DNA of 64,000 nucleotides from Halobiforma lacisalsi AJ5 (GTDB lineage Archaea > Halobacteriota > Halobacteria > Halobacteriales > Natrialbaceae): NCBI RefSeq assembly GCF_000226975.2, contig NZ_CP019285.1, positions 2,790,001 to 2,854,000 on the forward strand. The letters run 5' to 3'. Under the pieces are notes generated by a model that did not search any database, was not told the DNA's origin, and saw only the letters and a list, made by a program, of their open reading frames with translations. Made by a program: the position numbers and the translations under genes. The first letter of the stretch is position 1, and every line of letters starts with the position of its first letter. Positions 8,958-17,510 of this stretch are shown here, one piece after another.

Positions 8958-10199
8958 TCAAACCCCGAACAGTAGCGGGCCGATCAACACCCCCATCAGG
9001 TGGACTCGCCGCGCTCGCAACCGTACGGGGACCATGCCGACAGCAGCCGCGGCAGCGAAGACGGCAACCCCCATCGGGCCGGTAAACAGGAACGAGAGGA
9101 CGACCAGGAGACCGAGGACGGCCACCGAGACCCTCCAGTAGGGTAGCCGCCCTACCAACTCGAGGTAGGCGTCCCCGACGGCGATCACGAGGACGAAGCC
9201 GATCAGGCCCGCGACGACCACGACACCGACGAGGAGGGGCAACTCGAGCGGCGCGTTCGCGCTCTCGAAGGCCACCATCACGCCGGTCCGCGGCCGGCCG
9301 ATCGCGGCGAGCGCGAACAGCGCGAAGATCGCGTTGGCCGTGTCGACGCCGCTGGTCGCGACGATGTAGCCCCGGTCGCCGGCTCCGCCCGGCACGAGCG
9401 CGAGGACCGCGACGGCGGCGATCGCGGCGGACACGCCCGGGACGTAGCCGACGACGGCTCCCGCGAGCGCCCCGGCGACGGCCGTCGCCCCGAGGAGGGG
9501 ACGGGACATCGCGATCGCGTCGTCCCGCTGGGGCGGGATACCGCTCCCGAACGCGGCGTCGATCAACACGGGCGCGCCGAACAGGCCCGCGAACAGCGGC
9601 GCGAGGGTGCCGCCCGCTTCGAGGGGCGCCTCGGGGGAGAGATCCAGAGTCAGCAGACCCAGGCCCGCTGCCAGCGCGAACGAGAACAGGGCGACGGCAC
9701 GGCTCCGCCACGTCCGTTCGGAGGCGATCAGCGCGACGACGACCGCCGCAAGCACGAGCGAGAGGTTCGTCCGGAGGGTCGGGTAGACCGCCGTGACGGC
9801 TCGCGTGACGGGGACGGCGAGCGGCACGGCGGCGAGCACCGCGAGCACGCTCCCGAGCGCGGAGAGCCGGATCGCCTCGTATCCCCTGCCCTCGAGTACC
9901 ATCCGGTGGCCCGGCAAGGCAGTGACGGCCATCTCGGCGTCGGGAACGCCCAGCGCCATCGCGGGGACGGCGTTGAGGAAGGTGTGGACGACGCCGGCCG
10001 CGAGCATCGCGGAGCCGACGAAAAGCGGCGGCCCCGGGACCGACGGCGCGATCCCGGCGAGCAGGAACGCGAAGTTGTTCGCGTGCAGGCCCGGAACGAG
10101 GCCGCTACAACACCCCAGCGCCGCGCCGGCGAGCGACCAGGCGAGCAGCCGGAACGACAGCGCGGGATCGGTGACGACCTCGACTGGACCGACAGCCAT
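8958..10199 (-). CDS. DUF112 / TctA-type multispanning membrane protein
   Basis: 413-residue membrane protein resembling the TctA permease family (DUF112). It has G-L-V-P-G-L-H-A-N-N near the N-terminus and the related G-Y-V-P-G-V-S-A-A-I in the second half, the paired G-x-x-P-G-x motifs typical of this fold, with about ten hydrophobic segments. In bacteria TctA acts with a periplasmic binding protein and TctB in tricarboxylate uptake. No such partners are near, and archaeal stand-alone members have unknown substrate. GC and amino-acid use match neighbours. Confidence 0.82.
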   Translation of the reverse strand: MAVGPVEVVTDPALSFRLLAWSLAGAALGCCSGLVPGLHANNFAFLLAGIAPSVPGPPLFVGSAMLAAGVVHTFLNAVPAMALGVPDAEMAVTALPGHRMVLEGRGYEAIRLSALGSVLAVLAAVPLAVPVTRAVTAVYPTLRTNLSLVLAAVVVALIASERTWRSRAVALFSFALAAGLGLLTLDLSPEAPLEAGGTLAPLFAGLFGAPVLIDAAFGSGIPPQRDDAIAMSRPLLGATAVAGALAGAVVGYVPGVSAAIAAVAVLALVPGGAGDRGYIVATSGVDTANAIFALFALAAIGRPRTGVMVAFESANAPLELPLLVGVVVVAGLIGFVLVIAVGDAYLELVGRLPYWRVSVAVLGLLVVLSFLFTGPMGVAVFAAAAAVGMVPVRLRARRVHLMGVLIGPLLFGV

Positions 10200-10263
10200 C
10201 GCCTCCTCTGGCCGCCCGTTCGTACTTAAACCCGCGCCGGCCCGCTCACGGTCACGGTCACGG

Positions 10264-11337
10264 TCACGGGGGCCCCCACACCCGTTGCTCGAGGTCCAGC
10301 AGCGAGACCACGACCACGTGAGGGAGGGTCAGCACGGCGATACAGACGAGATAGAGGGCGGCGACGTCGGGGACGGTCGCCGGCGTTCGGGGTACCAGCA
10401 GTCCAAGCCCGCCGAGCACCGCGAGGGCGGCGACCGTCAGCGGCGCGGCGTCGCGGGCAAACCGCCCCAGGGCCGCGAGGTCGTTCCCGTCGGCGAGGGC
10501 CTCGACCGCGGGGTCGTCGACGAGCAGCGTTCGGAGGACGTGTCGGACGGAGTGCCACAGCGCGAAGTAGAGCCCGATCGCCAGGATCGGCGGCACGAGG
10601 GCGAAGAAGGCGACGAGTCCGAGGGTCTCGGCGACGTCGATCAGCCAGGGCTCGAGCGCGTTACCTGTGCGGCGGTACCCCAGGGCGAGCGAGGCGACGA
10701 CGAGCGCGCCGAACCCGAGGCCGACCGTCGCCCGGACCGCAGGCTCGAAGATCGGCTCGAGGGCGGCCGCCGCCGCGGGATCGAACAGGCCGATCAGCGT
10801 TCCGGCGACGAATGCGTACTGCTCGGGGAAAGCGACGAGCGGGACGAGCATCGGCAGCCCGCCGCGAACGACCAGCGCGAGCGCGCGAGCGGTTCGGCTC
10901 TCGAGGTAGGTGCCGTCGCGGGTGAACGCGAACAGCGCGTAGACGTCGCCCTGACCCCAGTGGAAAAGCGTCACGAGAATGAACAGGGCGAACGCGAACG
11001 CCGGTGCGAGAAACCAGACGGCCGCGTAACTCGTCCCCACGACGAGGTAGAGCACCCCCACGGCGACCATCGATCGGGACGTGACTGGGTCGTTCCGCGC
11101 GCGCGGGAGCACGAGATGATCGACCGCGCCGTGCGGGAGGCCGAAGACGACGACGGTCGCCACGAGCGGGAGGTACTGATAGACGAGCGGGAGCGAGTCG
11201 ACGGCGGCGACGAGTGCCAGCCCGGCAAGGATCGTGGCAGCACCGAACCCGAGGCTGAGCCGTCCCGCACGCCGTCGCGCGCCGCTCGCGTCCGAACGGC
11301 CGAGCGACCCTTCGGACCGGGACGGTGTGGCGGTCAC
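10264..11337 (-). CDS. blh: Brp/Blh-type beta-carotene 15,15'-dioxygenase
   Basis: 357-residue membrane protein expected to cleave beta-carotene into two retinals, the rhodopsin chromophore. All the family histidine clusters are present: P-H69-G-A-V-D-H74, F-H126-W-G-Q-G-D, W-H262-S-V-R-H266 and L-P-H340. Bacterial Blh studies showed four such histidines to be essential for iron binding. Starts with GTG (11337-11335) that overlaps the TGA of the lycopene cyclase gene (GTGA), so translation is probably coupled. No rhodopsin gene is in the window; its location elsewhere is assumed. Confidence 0.9.
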   Translation of the reverse strand: MTATPSRSEGSLGRSDASGARRRAGRLSLGFGAATILAGLALVAAVDSLPLVYQYLPLVATVVVFGLPHGAVDHLVLPRARNDPVTSRSMVAVGVLYLVVGTSYAAVWFLAPAFAFALFILVTLFHWGQGDVYALFAFTRDGTYLESRTARALALVVRGGLPMLVPLVAFPEQYAFVAGTLIGLFDPAAAAALEPIFEPAVRATVGLGFGALVVASLALGYRRTGNALEPWLIDVAETLGLVAFFALVPPILAIGLYFALWHSVRHVLRTLLVDDPAVEALADGNDLAALGRFARDAAPLTVAALAVLGGLGLLVPRTPATVPDVAALYLVCIAVLTLPHVVVVSLLDLEQRVWGPP

Positions 11338-12107
11338 GGGAGATCACTCGGGGTTCGAAGCCGCTCGAGCGCGGGGAGTTCGTGGACGCGGTCGACCAGC
11401 CAGACGTAGAGGACGATTCCCTGGACGACGAAGACGTTCGTCAGCAGGAAGAACAGTCCCTCCTCGATCGGGAGCCCCCCGATCGTGTAGCCGGTGGTGT
11501 GGCTCCCGGAGATGATCCAGATCCCCCACTCGATGGCGATCCGATCGACGACACAGAGGTACAGCGTCGGCACGGCGACCGCGAGCGCGACCGGCCGACG
11601 GACCCGCCACAGGTACGTGAGGCCGAACGCCCACTGGATCGCCAGTACCGGGCCCGCCCACAGCAGCAACGAGCCGAGGTAGTACGTCGAGGTCGGACCC
11701 GCGAACAGCGTCCAGCCGACGACAGTGATCGCGAGCCCCCCGAGGGAACCGGCGAGTCTGTGGCTGCGGGGGATCCGGAGCGGCAGGTCGGCCCTCGCGG
11801 GGAACTGGAACAGGACGAGCGCGGTCAGGATCGGCTGTAGGACGAAAAAGAGGTACTCCTCGAGCGGCGTGTACCAGATTCGACCCAGCACTGCACCGTC
11901 GCCGTACCACCAGACTCCCTCCGGGATCATGTGGTTGGTCCACGGGGTGGTGTACGCCACTGCGAGGAAGAGAACGATCACGAGACCGGTGGCGGCACGT
12001 CGGTCCCGCCAGGCCGTCGGGCGTCGGACCGCGAGCCACCCGAGGATGAGGATCGGTGGCAGAACGAACGCCGCGTGAAATCCCAGGTAAGTAAGCGGCG
12101 GCGTCAT
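11334..12107 (-). CDS. crtY: Lycopene beta-cyclase, CrtYc/CrtYd fused type
   Basis: 257-residue membrane protein with two homologous halves of the lycopene cyclase domain. Each half carries the characteristic P-x-E-E motif (T-P-L-E-E-Y-L-F-F near residue 80 and L-P-I-E-E-G-L-F-F-L near 215), with about seven hydrophobic segments. It would convert lycopene to beta-carotene, the substrate of the overlapping Blh gene. A longer frame extends to 12230, but the ATG at 12107 (M-T-P-P-L-T-Y-L-G-F) gives the normal N-terminus. Gene order cyclase-dioxygenase makes this a retinal-synthesis operon. Confidence 0.93.
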   Translation of the reverse strand: MTPPLTYLGFHAAFVLPPILILGWLAVRRPTAWRDRRAATGLVIVLFLAVAYTTPWTNHMIPEGVWWYGDGAVLGRIWYTPLEEYLFFVLQPILTALVLFQFPARADLPLRIPRSHRLAGSLGGLAITVVGWTLFAGPTSTYYLGSLLLWAGPVLAIQWAFGLTYLWRVRRPVALAVAVPTLYLCVVDRIAIEWGIWIISGSHTTGYTIGGLPIEEGLFFLLTNVFVVQGIVLYVWLVDRVHELPALERLRTPSDLP

Positions 12108-12235
12108 CGACCCGTCCCTCGAGCGAGCGACGACCGCGGTCGGCCCCCGGGGAGGACGGCAGCGAGGGAAGTATCCCACGTGAACTGGCGGAGGTTCATT
12201 CGTCATTCGAAAACTCACGGCCGCACACACGTAAA

Positions 12236-12254
12236 GAACAGGGCAACACTGTTC
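12236..12254. promoter_or_regulatory. Perfect inverted repeat GAACAG-N7-CTGTTC between divergent carotenoid genes
   Basis: A 6+6 bp perfect dyad with 7-bp spacer lies in the 266-bp region between the lycopene cyclase operon (minus strand) and the Brp/Blh paralogue (plus strand). It lies upstream of both promoters and could be an operator for a shared regulator; a role is inferred only from position and symmetry. Confidence 0.35.
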
Positions 12255-12314
12255 GACTGGCGGGGAACGGCGGCCCGATCCGTCCGGACGCTGACGCCCC
12301 GCTGCCGACAGCCC

Positions 12315-12324
12315 CCTTAAAACC
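12315..12324 (+). promoter_or_regulatory. TATA box of the Brp/Blh-paralogue gene
   Basis: CCTTAAAACC with G/C flanks stands 50 bp upstream of the ATG at 12374, so it predicts a start site near 12345 and a leader of about 25-30 nt, unlike the leaderless genes around it. Confidence 0.45.
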
Positions 12325-12373
12325 CCGCCCGATGTCGGTCAGCGCACAAGTGTGAGCCGTCCTAACCTCCGAT

Positions 12374-13402
12374 ATGGCGACTCACTCCCGAGTTCGGGGC
12401 TCGCGTTCCCTGCCGGCACTCGAGACGATCGCAGTGCAGGGCTCTCGCGTCGCGCTGCTGGGCCTCGCCGTCGCGTTCGTCGCGGCGAAGGCGCTCGGAC
12501 GGATGCCGTCGCTCGAGGCGCAACTGGTCGTCTACCTGGTCGGGATGATCGCGCTGAATCTCCCGCACGGCGGCTACGAACACTTCTCGAACCTCCGGCG
12601 GCGCGGCCTGCCGTTCGGAGCCCGGTACGTCGGGGCGTACGCCCTCTGTATCGCCGCGTTCGTCGCGCTGTTTTTCGTCGCGCCGATCCCGGCGCTCGGC
12701 CTCGCGTTCGCCGTCGCGGTCGCGAAGGCCGGCCACGGCGACCTCCACGTCATGGACGCACTGGTCGGGAGCGACCACCTCGAAACCCGACTCCAGCGGG
12801 CGCTCGCGGCGGTCGCCCGTGGCGGCGCGGTCATGATCGTCCCGCTTCTCGCCTGGCCCGATACGTTCAACGGGTTCGCGACGTACATGCTCCTCCTGTT
12901 CGATCCGGGGGCGATCGGTGCGCTCGGACCCGCCCTCGAGTCGGCGCGGGTGGTTCTCGGCGTCGGCTACGCGGTCGCAGTCGTCGGCCACCTTACGCTC
13001 GGGTACGCGGTCGGGGGTGGCGCGTCCTGGCTCCGCGACGCCGCCGAGACGGGGCTGCTCGTGGGTTACTTCGCGGCCGTCCCCGTCGTCGTCGCCGTCG
13101 GGCTGTACTTCCCGCTGTGGTACTCGCTGCGACAGGCGGGCCGGGAGCGGTACGCCCGTCGGATCGAACCACCGACCGGCCTCTCCGTCAGGGACACCTG
13201 CGTCGCGATGCTCGCCGGCGGCGCGGCGACGGCCGCGGTCGCCGGCGCGTTCTGGCTCGTCGTTCCCAACCCGCTCGGCGGGCTCACTCTCTTGCCCGGG
13301 CTCGTAGCGTTTTACACGATCTTCGTCTGCGTCATCGCCCTGCCACACGTCGTGATCGGCGAGTGGCTCGACGCGGGCCGCGGGATCTGGTACGTGCCCT
13401 GA
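12374..13402 (+). CDS. Brp/Blh-family paralogue lacking several conserved histidines
   Basis: 342-residue multispanning protein clearly homologous to Brp/Blh: N-L-P-H65-G-G-Y-E-H70, G-H-G-D and a late A-L-P-H325-V-V in the same order and spacing as in the dioxygenase encoded at 10264. However, W-H-S-V-R-H there is W-Y250-S-L-R-Q254 here, and F-H-W-G-Q-G-D there aligns to A-K118-A-G-H-G-D. Three residues that are presumed iron ligands in active Blh are thus changed. It may be an accessory or regulatory protein for retinal production, or an enzyme with a different substrate. Followed after 99 bp by the CrtI-type gene in the same direction. Confidence 0.85.
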   Translation: MATHSRVRGSRSLPALETIAVQGSRVALLGLAVAFVAAKALGRMPSLEAQLVVYLVGMIALNLPHGGYEHFSNLRRRGLPFGARYVGAYALCIAAFVALFFVAPIPALGLAFAVAVAKAGHGDLHVMDALVGSDHLETRLQRALAAVARGGAVMIVPLLAWPDTFNGFATYMLLLFDPGAIGALGPALESARVVLGVGYAVAVVGHLTLGYAVGGGASWLRDAAETGLLVGYFAAVPVVVAVGLYFPLWYSLRQAGRERYARRIEPPTGLSVRDTCVAMLAGGAATAAVAGAFWLVVPNPLGGLTLLPGLVAFYTIFVCVIALPHVVIGEWLDAGRGIWYVP

Positions 13403-13443
13403 CCCCCTCGCTCGAGTCGCGGACGACACCCGACCGCGGCGAA

Positions 13444-13453
13444 CCTAAATACC
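13444..13453 (+). promoter_or_regulatory. TATA box of the CrtI-type desaturase gene
   Basis: CCTAAATACC occurs 49-58 bp upstream of the ATG at 13502, predicting an initiation site near 13475. This suggests the desaturase has its own promoter besides any readthrough from the upstream gene. Confidence 0.45.
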
Positions 13454-13501
13454 CCGAGAATAGCGGCTGACAGACTTCCGTGACCGATACGAAACGTGAC
13501 T

Positions 13502-15067
13502 ATGAGCGACCTGACCGACGACTCGATCGCGGTCGCCGGCGCAGGCTTCGGCGGTCTCGCCGCGGCCGCCTACCTCGCGGCCGCGGGGGCGGACGTCACG
13601 GTGTACGAACGACGAACCGAGGTCGGCGGCGTCGCGGGCCGGTTGACCGGCGAGGGGTTCCGGTTCGACACCGGCCCCTCCTGGTACCTCATGCCCGAAC
13701 TGTTCGACCGGTTTTTCGCCGATTTCGGCCGCGAGCCGTCCGACTACTACGACCTCGAGCGGCTGGACCCGAACTACCGGGTCTTCTGGGAGGACGGCGA
13801 TCGGGCGGACGTCCCCGCCGATCCCGCCGAGGCAGGGGCCCTGTTCGAGTCCTACAGCCCCGGCGCGGGGGAGGCCCTCGAGCGGTACCTCACGGACGCC
13901 CGCGAGGCCTACGAGATCGGGATGAACCGGTTCGTCCTGCCGAACCGGACGCGGTTCCGGGACTACCTCTCGACCGACGTACTCCGGTCGGCCCGCGGAC
14001 TCGCCCTGCTCGGCACGATGGACGACCACGTCGCCGACTACTTTGATCATCCGAAACTGCGCCAACTCGTCCAGTACACGCTGGTCTTCCTGGGCGGCGC
14101 CCCCCACAACACGCCCGCGCTCTATACCCTCATGAGTCACGTCGACTACGGGCTGGGCGTCTACTACCCCCAGGGCGGCATGCGCGAGGTGGTCGACGCC
14201 GTCGCTGCGGTCGCCCGCGAACAGGGTGCGACGATCGAAACCGGGACGCCGATCGACGCCCTCGAGCCGACCCCCAACGGGTTCGCCGTCACGACTGACG
14301 CTGGGCGCGTGCGACACGACCGCGTCGTCTGCAACGCGCCGCCGGCCCACGTCGAGCGAGACCTCCTCCCCGCGGGCGTTCCGGACCGGCCCGACGACTA
14401 CTGGGACGACCGAACCTACGCCCCGTCGGCGTTCATGCTGTACCTCGGGGTCGACGGCGAACCCCCCGAGTTCGAACACCACACGCTCGTCCTCCCGACC
14501 GACTGGACCCCACATTTCGAATCCATCTTCGACGACCCCGCGTGGCCCGACGATCCGGCCTACTACGTCAACGTCCCCTCCCGGACGGATCCGTCGGTCG
14601 CCCCCGACGGCTGCGAGACGGTCGTGATCCTCGTCCCGATCGCGCCCGGACTCGAGGACGACGACGCGACGCGCGAGCGGTTCCGCGACGCCGTGCTCGC
14701 TGACCTCGCGGAGACGACGGGGGTCGACCTCCGCGAGCGGATCCGCTTCGAGGAACGGGCCTGCGTCTCCGAGTTCGCCGGGGGGTTCAACAAACCCCAG
14801 GGCACGGCGCTCGGACTGGCCCACACGCTCCGCCAGACGGGGCCGCTCCGACCCCGTCACCGCGTGCCTGGCCTCGAGGGGTTGTACTACGTCGGCGGCG
14901 ACACGAATCCGGGGATCGGCGTCCCGATGTGTCTGCTGAGCGGCGAACACGTCACGGAGGCGGTTCTGGCGGACGCCCGGGACGGCCCCGTGGACCGGGG
15001 TCGGAGCGGAAACGGGCTTCGCCGGCTCCTCCGGCAGGGGCTGTATCGGGTCCAGTCCAGCCTCTAA
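13502..15067 (+). CDS. Phytoene desaturase family FAD oxidoreductase (CrtI/CrtD type)
   Basis: 521-residue flavoprotein of the carotenoid desaturase family. N-terminal dinucleotide-binding motif A-V-A-G-A-G-F-G-G-L, then R-R-T-E-V-G-G-V-A-G-R and F-D-T-G-P-S-W. The C-terminal FAD motif L-Y-Y-V-G-G-D-T-N-P-G-I-G-V-P-M is complete. It could catalyse phytoene-to-lycopene desaturation feeding the cyclase nearby, or act later in bacterioruberin synthesis (CrtD-like); sequence alone does not settle this. GTG at 13496 is an alternative start. I prefer ATG 13502. Confidence 0.9.
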   Translation: MSDLTDDSIAVAGAGFGGLAAAAYLAAAGADVTVYERRTEVGGVAGRLTGEGFRFDTGPSWYLMPELFDRFFADFGREPSDYYDLERLDPNYRVFWEDGDRADVPADPAEAGALFESYSPGAGEALERYLTDAREAYEIGMNRFVLPNRTRFRDYLSTDVLRSARGLALLGTMDDHVADYFDHPKLRQLVQYTLVFLGGAPHNTPALYTLMSHVDYGLGVYYPQGGMREVVDAVAAVAREQGATIETGTPIDALEPTPNGFAVTTDAGRVRHDRVVCNAPPAHVERDLLPAGVPDRPDDYWDDRTYAPSAFMLYLGVDGEPPEFEHHTLVLPTDWTPHFESIFDDPAWPDDPAYYVNVPSRTDPSVAPDGCETVVILVPIAPGLEDDDATRERFRDAVLADLAETTGVDLRERIRFEERACVSEFAGGFNKPQGTALGLAHTLRQTGPLRPRHRVPGLEGLYYVGGDTNPGIGVPMCLLSGEHVTEAVLADARDGPVDRGRSGNGLRRLLRQGLYRVQSSL

Positions 15068-15100
15068 CTGCGTTCTCGACTCCGCTCCGGTCGCTTTGCT

Positions 15101-15151
15101 GCTCGCTACGCGAGCGGCGTCGCCACTGGCCGACGTGACACACGCAAAAAA
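15101..15151. terminator. Convergent gap with hairpin and T-tract, likely terminator region
   Basis: Between the desaturase (ends 15067) and rpl12 (ends 15189 on the minus strand) lies a perfect 6-bp hairpin GCTCGC-TAC-GCGAGC (15101-15115). A run of six A (15146-15151) reads as a T-tract on the minus strand about 40 bp after the rpl12 stop. Oligo-T tracts terminate archaeal transcription, so the T-tract is the better candidate for ending the L1-L10-L12 transcript. Confidence 0.45.
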
Positions 15152-15188
15152 TATCGATCGTTGAGACTGTGAACTCGTCGCGTCCGAC

Positions 15189-15530
15189 TTAGCCGAAGAG
15201 CTCGCCGAGACCTTCGCCGTCGGCCTCGTCGTCTTCGTCCTCGTCCTCGTCCGTCGTGTCCGGGACGTCGCTGGTCTCTTCTTCCTCTTCGGCTTCCTCG
15301 TCGGCTTCCTCGGCGGCGGCACCGCCAGCGGCGCCGGCGGCCGCGGCGGGCGCGGCAGCAGCCTCGGAGACGGCCTCGTCGATGTCGACGTCCTCGAGCG
15401 CGGCGACGAGCGCCTTGACGCGGGACTCTTCGACGTCGACGCCGGCAGCGTCGAGTACGTCGGTGAGGTTGTCTTCGTTGATCTCTTCGCCCGATTCGTT
15501 CAGGATGAGTGCAGCGTAAACGTATTCCAT
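15189..15530 (-). CDS. rpl12: 50S ribosomal protein L12 (P1-like stalk protein)
   Basis: 113-residue archaeal P1/L12 stalk protein that binds L10 as dimers and recruits translation factors. N-terminal helical dimerisation domain ([10 protein letters not shown]) to about residue 55, Ala-rich hinge (55-72), an Asp/Glu tail and the conserved C-terminal G-L-G-E-L-F-G factor-binding peptide. It lies 21 bp behind rpl10 in the L1-L10-L12 operon, with a GGAGG-like Shine-Dalgarno before its ATG. Confidence 0.97.
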   Translation of the reverse strand: MEYVYAALILNESGEEINEDNLTDVLDAAGVDVEESRVKALVAALEDVDIDEAVSEAAAAPAAAAGAAGGAAAEEADEEAEEEEETSDVPDTTDEDEDEDDEADGEGLGELFG

Positions 15531-15551
15531 TGTTGAATCCTCCGTTAGTCG

Positions 15552-16592
15552 TTATCCGAACATTTCGCCGAGGCCGGCCGCGCCGTCTTCGTCGTCATCG
15601 TCGTCTTCCTCGTCGGCGTCGGCCTCCTCTTCGGTCTGGTCGTCTACCGATTCGTCTTCGTCCTCGCTCTCGCCCTCGTCAGCCGCCGGCTGTGCAGGCG
15701 CGTCGACGTCCTGCAGCTCCTCCGGCAGCGCTTCCTCGTCGTCGATCTGGGCGGCGAGCGCGCGAAGTTGCGCGTCGGCCTTGGTGACGAGGTCGGGCAT
15801 GAGCTCTTCGTCCTCGATGGCGGCCTGCAGGCCGAGGCTCTTTGCCTCGCCCGTGGCCTTGGCGACCAGCGTCGGGACCGTCGTCTCGGTCGGGTACTCC
15901 GCGTTGACCGCGAGGTTCCGCGCCCGAGCGGCGGCCGTCTGCACGTCGCTCTCGTAGGCCTCGACGTCGATGTCGAGGTCTTCGGGGTCGAAGAGGACGC
16001 CCTCGGCGACGACGGCACGAAGGTCGAGCCCGACTTCCTTGGGCTCGATGCCGAGTTCGTTGAGGACGTTCGCCAGGTCCGCAGAGACCTCCTCGCCGGC
16101 CTCGAGGACCGTCGAGTCCTCCATGACCTGAATCGAACCGTCCTCGATGCGTGCGTTCGCGCCGATACCCTGAAGTTCGCCGACGAACGGCCCCGGATCG
16201 ACGCCCGTGTCCCCTTCCGGGATCACGATGTCGTTCGGGGCGACCTCGCCCTCGTTGATCGGCGCCGGCGTCTTCGACGCCTCGAGCTCCTTGTAGAGCG
16301 CGAAGGGGTTGTCGTTCGTCGCGATCAGACCGACGTGGCCTTCGACGTGGTCGACCAGGTCGTCGTAGCCGGCCTCCTCGAGTGCGCGGATCTGCAGGGT
16401 GTTGCGGCTGACACGCAGCTCCGCGGTGCCGTACAGATCGCGGCGCATGTCCTGGAGCTGCTTCGAGGGGATGCCGGTGAGGCCGACGATGCCGACGCTC
16501 TCGTACTCGCCGAGTAGCTCGGAGAGCTCCTCGACTTCCTCTTGCTTCCACTGGGGAAGGTTCTCGGTTTTGCGTTCAGCCTGGGCGCTCAT
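15552..16592 (-). CDS. rpl10: 50S ribosomal protein L10 (P0)
   Basis: 346-residue archaeal L10/P0, the base of the ribosomal stalk that binds 23S rRNA and the L12 dimers. N-terminal rRNA-binding domain with [16 protein letters not shown] and R-V-S-R-N-T-L; archaeal insertion domain follows. The spine helices for L12 lie roughly at 230-300, then an acidic tail ends with the same G-L-G-E-M-F-G peptide as L12. It starts 1 bp after the rpl1 stop, so it is translationally linked. Confidence 0.97.
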   Translation of the reverse strand: MSAQAERKTENLPQWKQEEVEELSELLGEYESVGIVGLTGIPSKQLQDMRRDLYGTAELRVSRNTLQIRALEEAGYDDLVDHVEGHVGLIATNDNPFALYKELEASKTPAPINEGEVAPNDIVIPEGDTGVDPGPFVGELQGIGANARIEDGSIQVMEDSTVLEAGEEVSADLANVLNELGIEPKEVGLDLRAVVAEGVLFDPEDLDIDVEAYESDVQTAAARARNLAVNAEYPTETTVPTLVAKATGEAKSLGLQAAIEDEELMPDLVTKADAQLRALAAQIDDEEALPEELQDVDAPAQPAADEGESEDEDESVDDQTEEEADADEEDDDDDEDGAAGLGEMFG

Positions 16593-16593
16593 G

Positions 16594-17226
16594 TTAGGCC
16601 ACCTCCACGGACGGGCCCATCGTCGTCTTCACGTAGACGGCGTCGATGTTCTGGGGCCCCTTCTCGAGGTCCGCGTGCAGGCGACGCAGGATGACGTCGA
16701 TGTTGTCGGCGATGTTCTCGGCATCCATGTCTTCGGCGCCGACGAGCGTGTGGAAGGTTCGTCGGTCGCCGGAGCGAAGCTGCACGGTGTTTTTGAGCCG
16801 GTTGACGGTCTCGACGACGTCGTCGTCGGGACTGAGCGGGTCCGGCATCTTCCCCCGGGGACCGAGGATGGTACCCAGGTGCCGGGCGATGTCTTGCATC
16901 ATCGCCTCTTCGGCGATGAAGAAGTCCGTCTCGTCGGCCATGTCTTTGGCCTCGTCGTCGTCGAGGTCTGCGACCTCGTCCTCCGAGAGAACCTCGTCCG
17001 CGGCCTCTTCGGCGCGGACTGCAGTTTCGCCCTCGGCAATGACGACGATTCGCGTGTCCTGTCCGGTTCCGGACGGGAGCACGACGGACTCGTCAACTCG
17101 ATTCGACGGTTCGTTCAGGTCAAGGTCGCGCAGATTGATCGCGAGGTCCACCGTCTCGGTAAAGTTCCGATCCGGTGACTCCTCGAGTGCGCGAGCCACT
17201 GCGGTTTCGATATCCGAATCTGCCAT
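16594..17226 (-). CDS. rpl1: 50S ribosomal protein L1
   Basis: 210-residue L1, which binds helices 76-78 of 23S rRNA and, in several archaea, its own mRNA as translational repressor. Typical features include [11 protein letters not shown] near residue 22, the second domain with L-G-P-R-G-K-M-P, and late H-T-L-V-G. The length is normal for archaea. First gene of the L1-L10-L12 operon; a strong Shine-Dalgarno GGAGGTGA sits 4 bp before the ATG, and the leader has structure (next entry). Confidence 0.97.
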   Translation of the reverse strand: MADSDIETAVARALEESPDRNFTETVDLAINLRDLDLNEPSNRVDESVVLPSGTGQDTRIVVIAEGETAVRAEEAADEVLSEDEVADLDDDEAKDMADETDFFIAEEAMMQDIARHLGTILGPRGKMPDPLSPDDDVVETVNRLKNTVQLRSGDRRTFHTLVGAEDMDAENIADNIDVILRRLHADLEKGPQNIDAVYVKTTMGPSVEVA

Positions 17227-17289
17227 CGTTCACCTCCGTAGTACGCAGGAGTGCTCCTACGGGTCAGTGAAACAGGCGATGCCTGTCTC
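17227..17289 (-). promoter_or_regulatory. Structured 5' leader of the L1-L10-L12 mRNA, candidate L1 autoregulatory site
   Basis: The predicted leader of about 60 nt is unusual among mostly leaderless neighbours. Read on the minus strand it contains ACAGGC-ATC-GCCTGT (17272-17286), a perfect 6-bp hairpin. It then has AGGAG-CA-CTCCT (core of a 6-7 bp hairpin, about 17246-17260), then the GGAGGTGA ribosome-binding site. Halobacterial L1 is known to bind a leader structure resembling its 23S site; here the equivalence is inferred, as I could not align it with 23S rRNA. Confidence 0.45.
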
Positions 17290-17309
17290 TGTTGAAGGGA
17301 GTAGCATGG

Positions 17310-17320
17310 AAAACTTAAAC
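17310..17320 (-). promoter_or_regulatory. TATA box of the L1-L10-L12 operon
   Basis: GTTTAAGTTTT on the minus strand, in a GC-rich setting, predicts initiation about 25 bp on, near 17289, giving the leader described above. Confidence 0.6.
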
Positions 17321-17510
17321 CCGTCGAACTGGACTCCTCGAGCGGGCGTTTCGAGGTGTCCTTTCGTCTTTCGTGAACGAACACCATGGACCTGCCGTTC
17401 GCCTCGTCCCCGTTCCCCGGGTGCGACGCCGTATCAGCGCTCGAGAAAGTTTTATTCTGAAAAGTTTCCAACCAAAAGTACTATTTGAAAAGACATAGTA
17501 GCTTTCTCCT

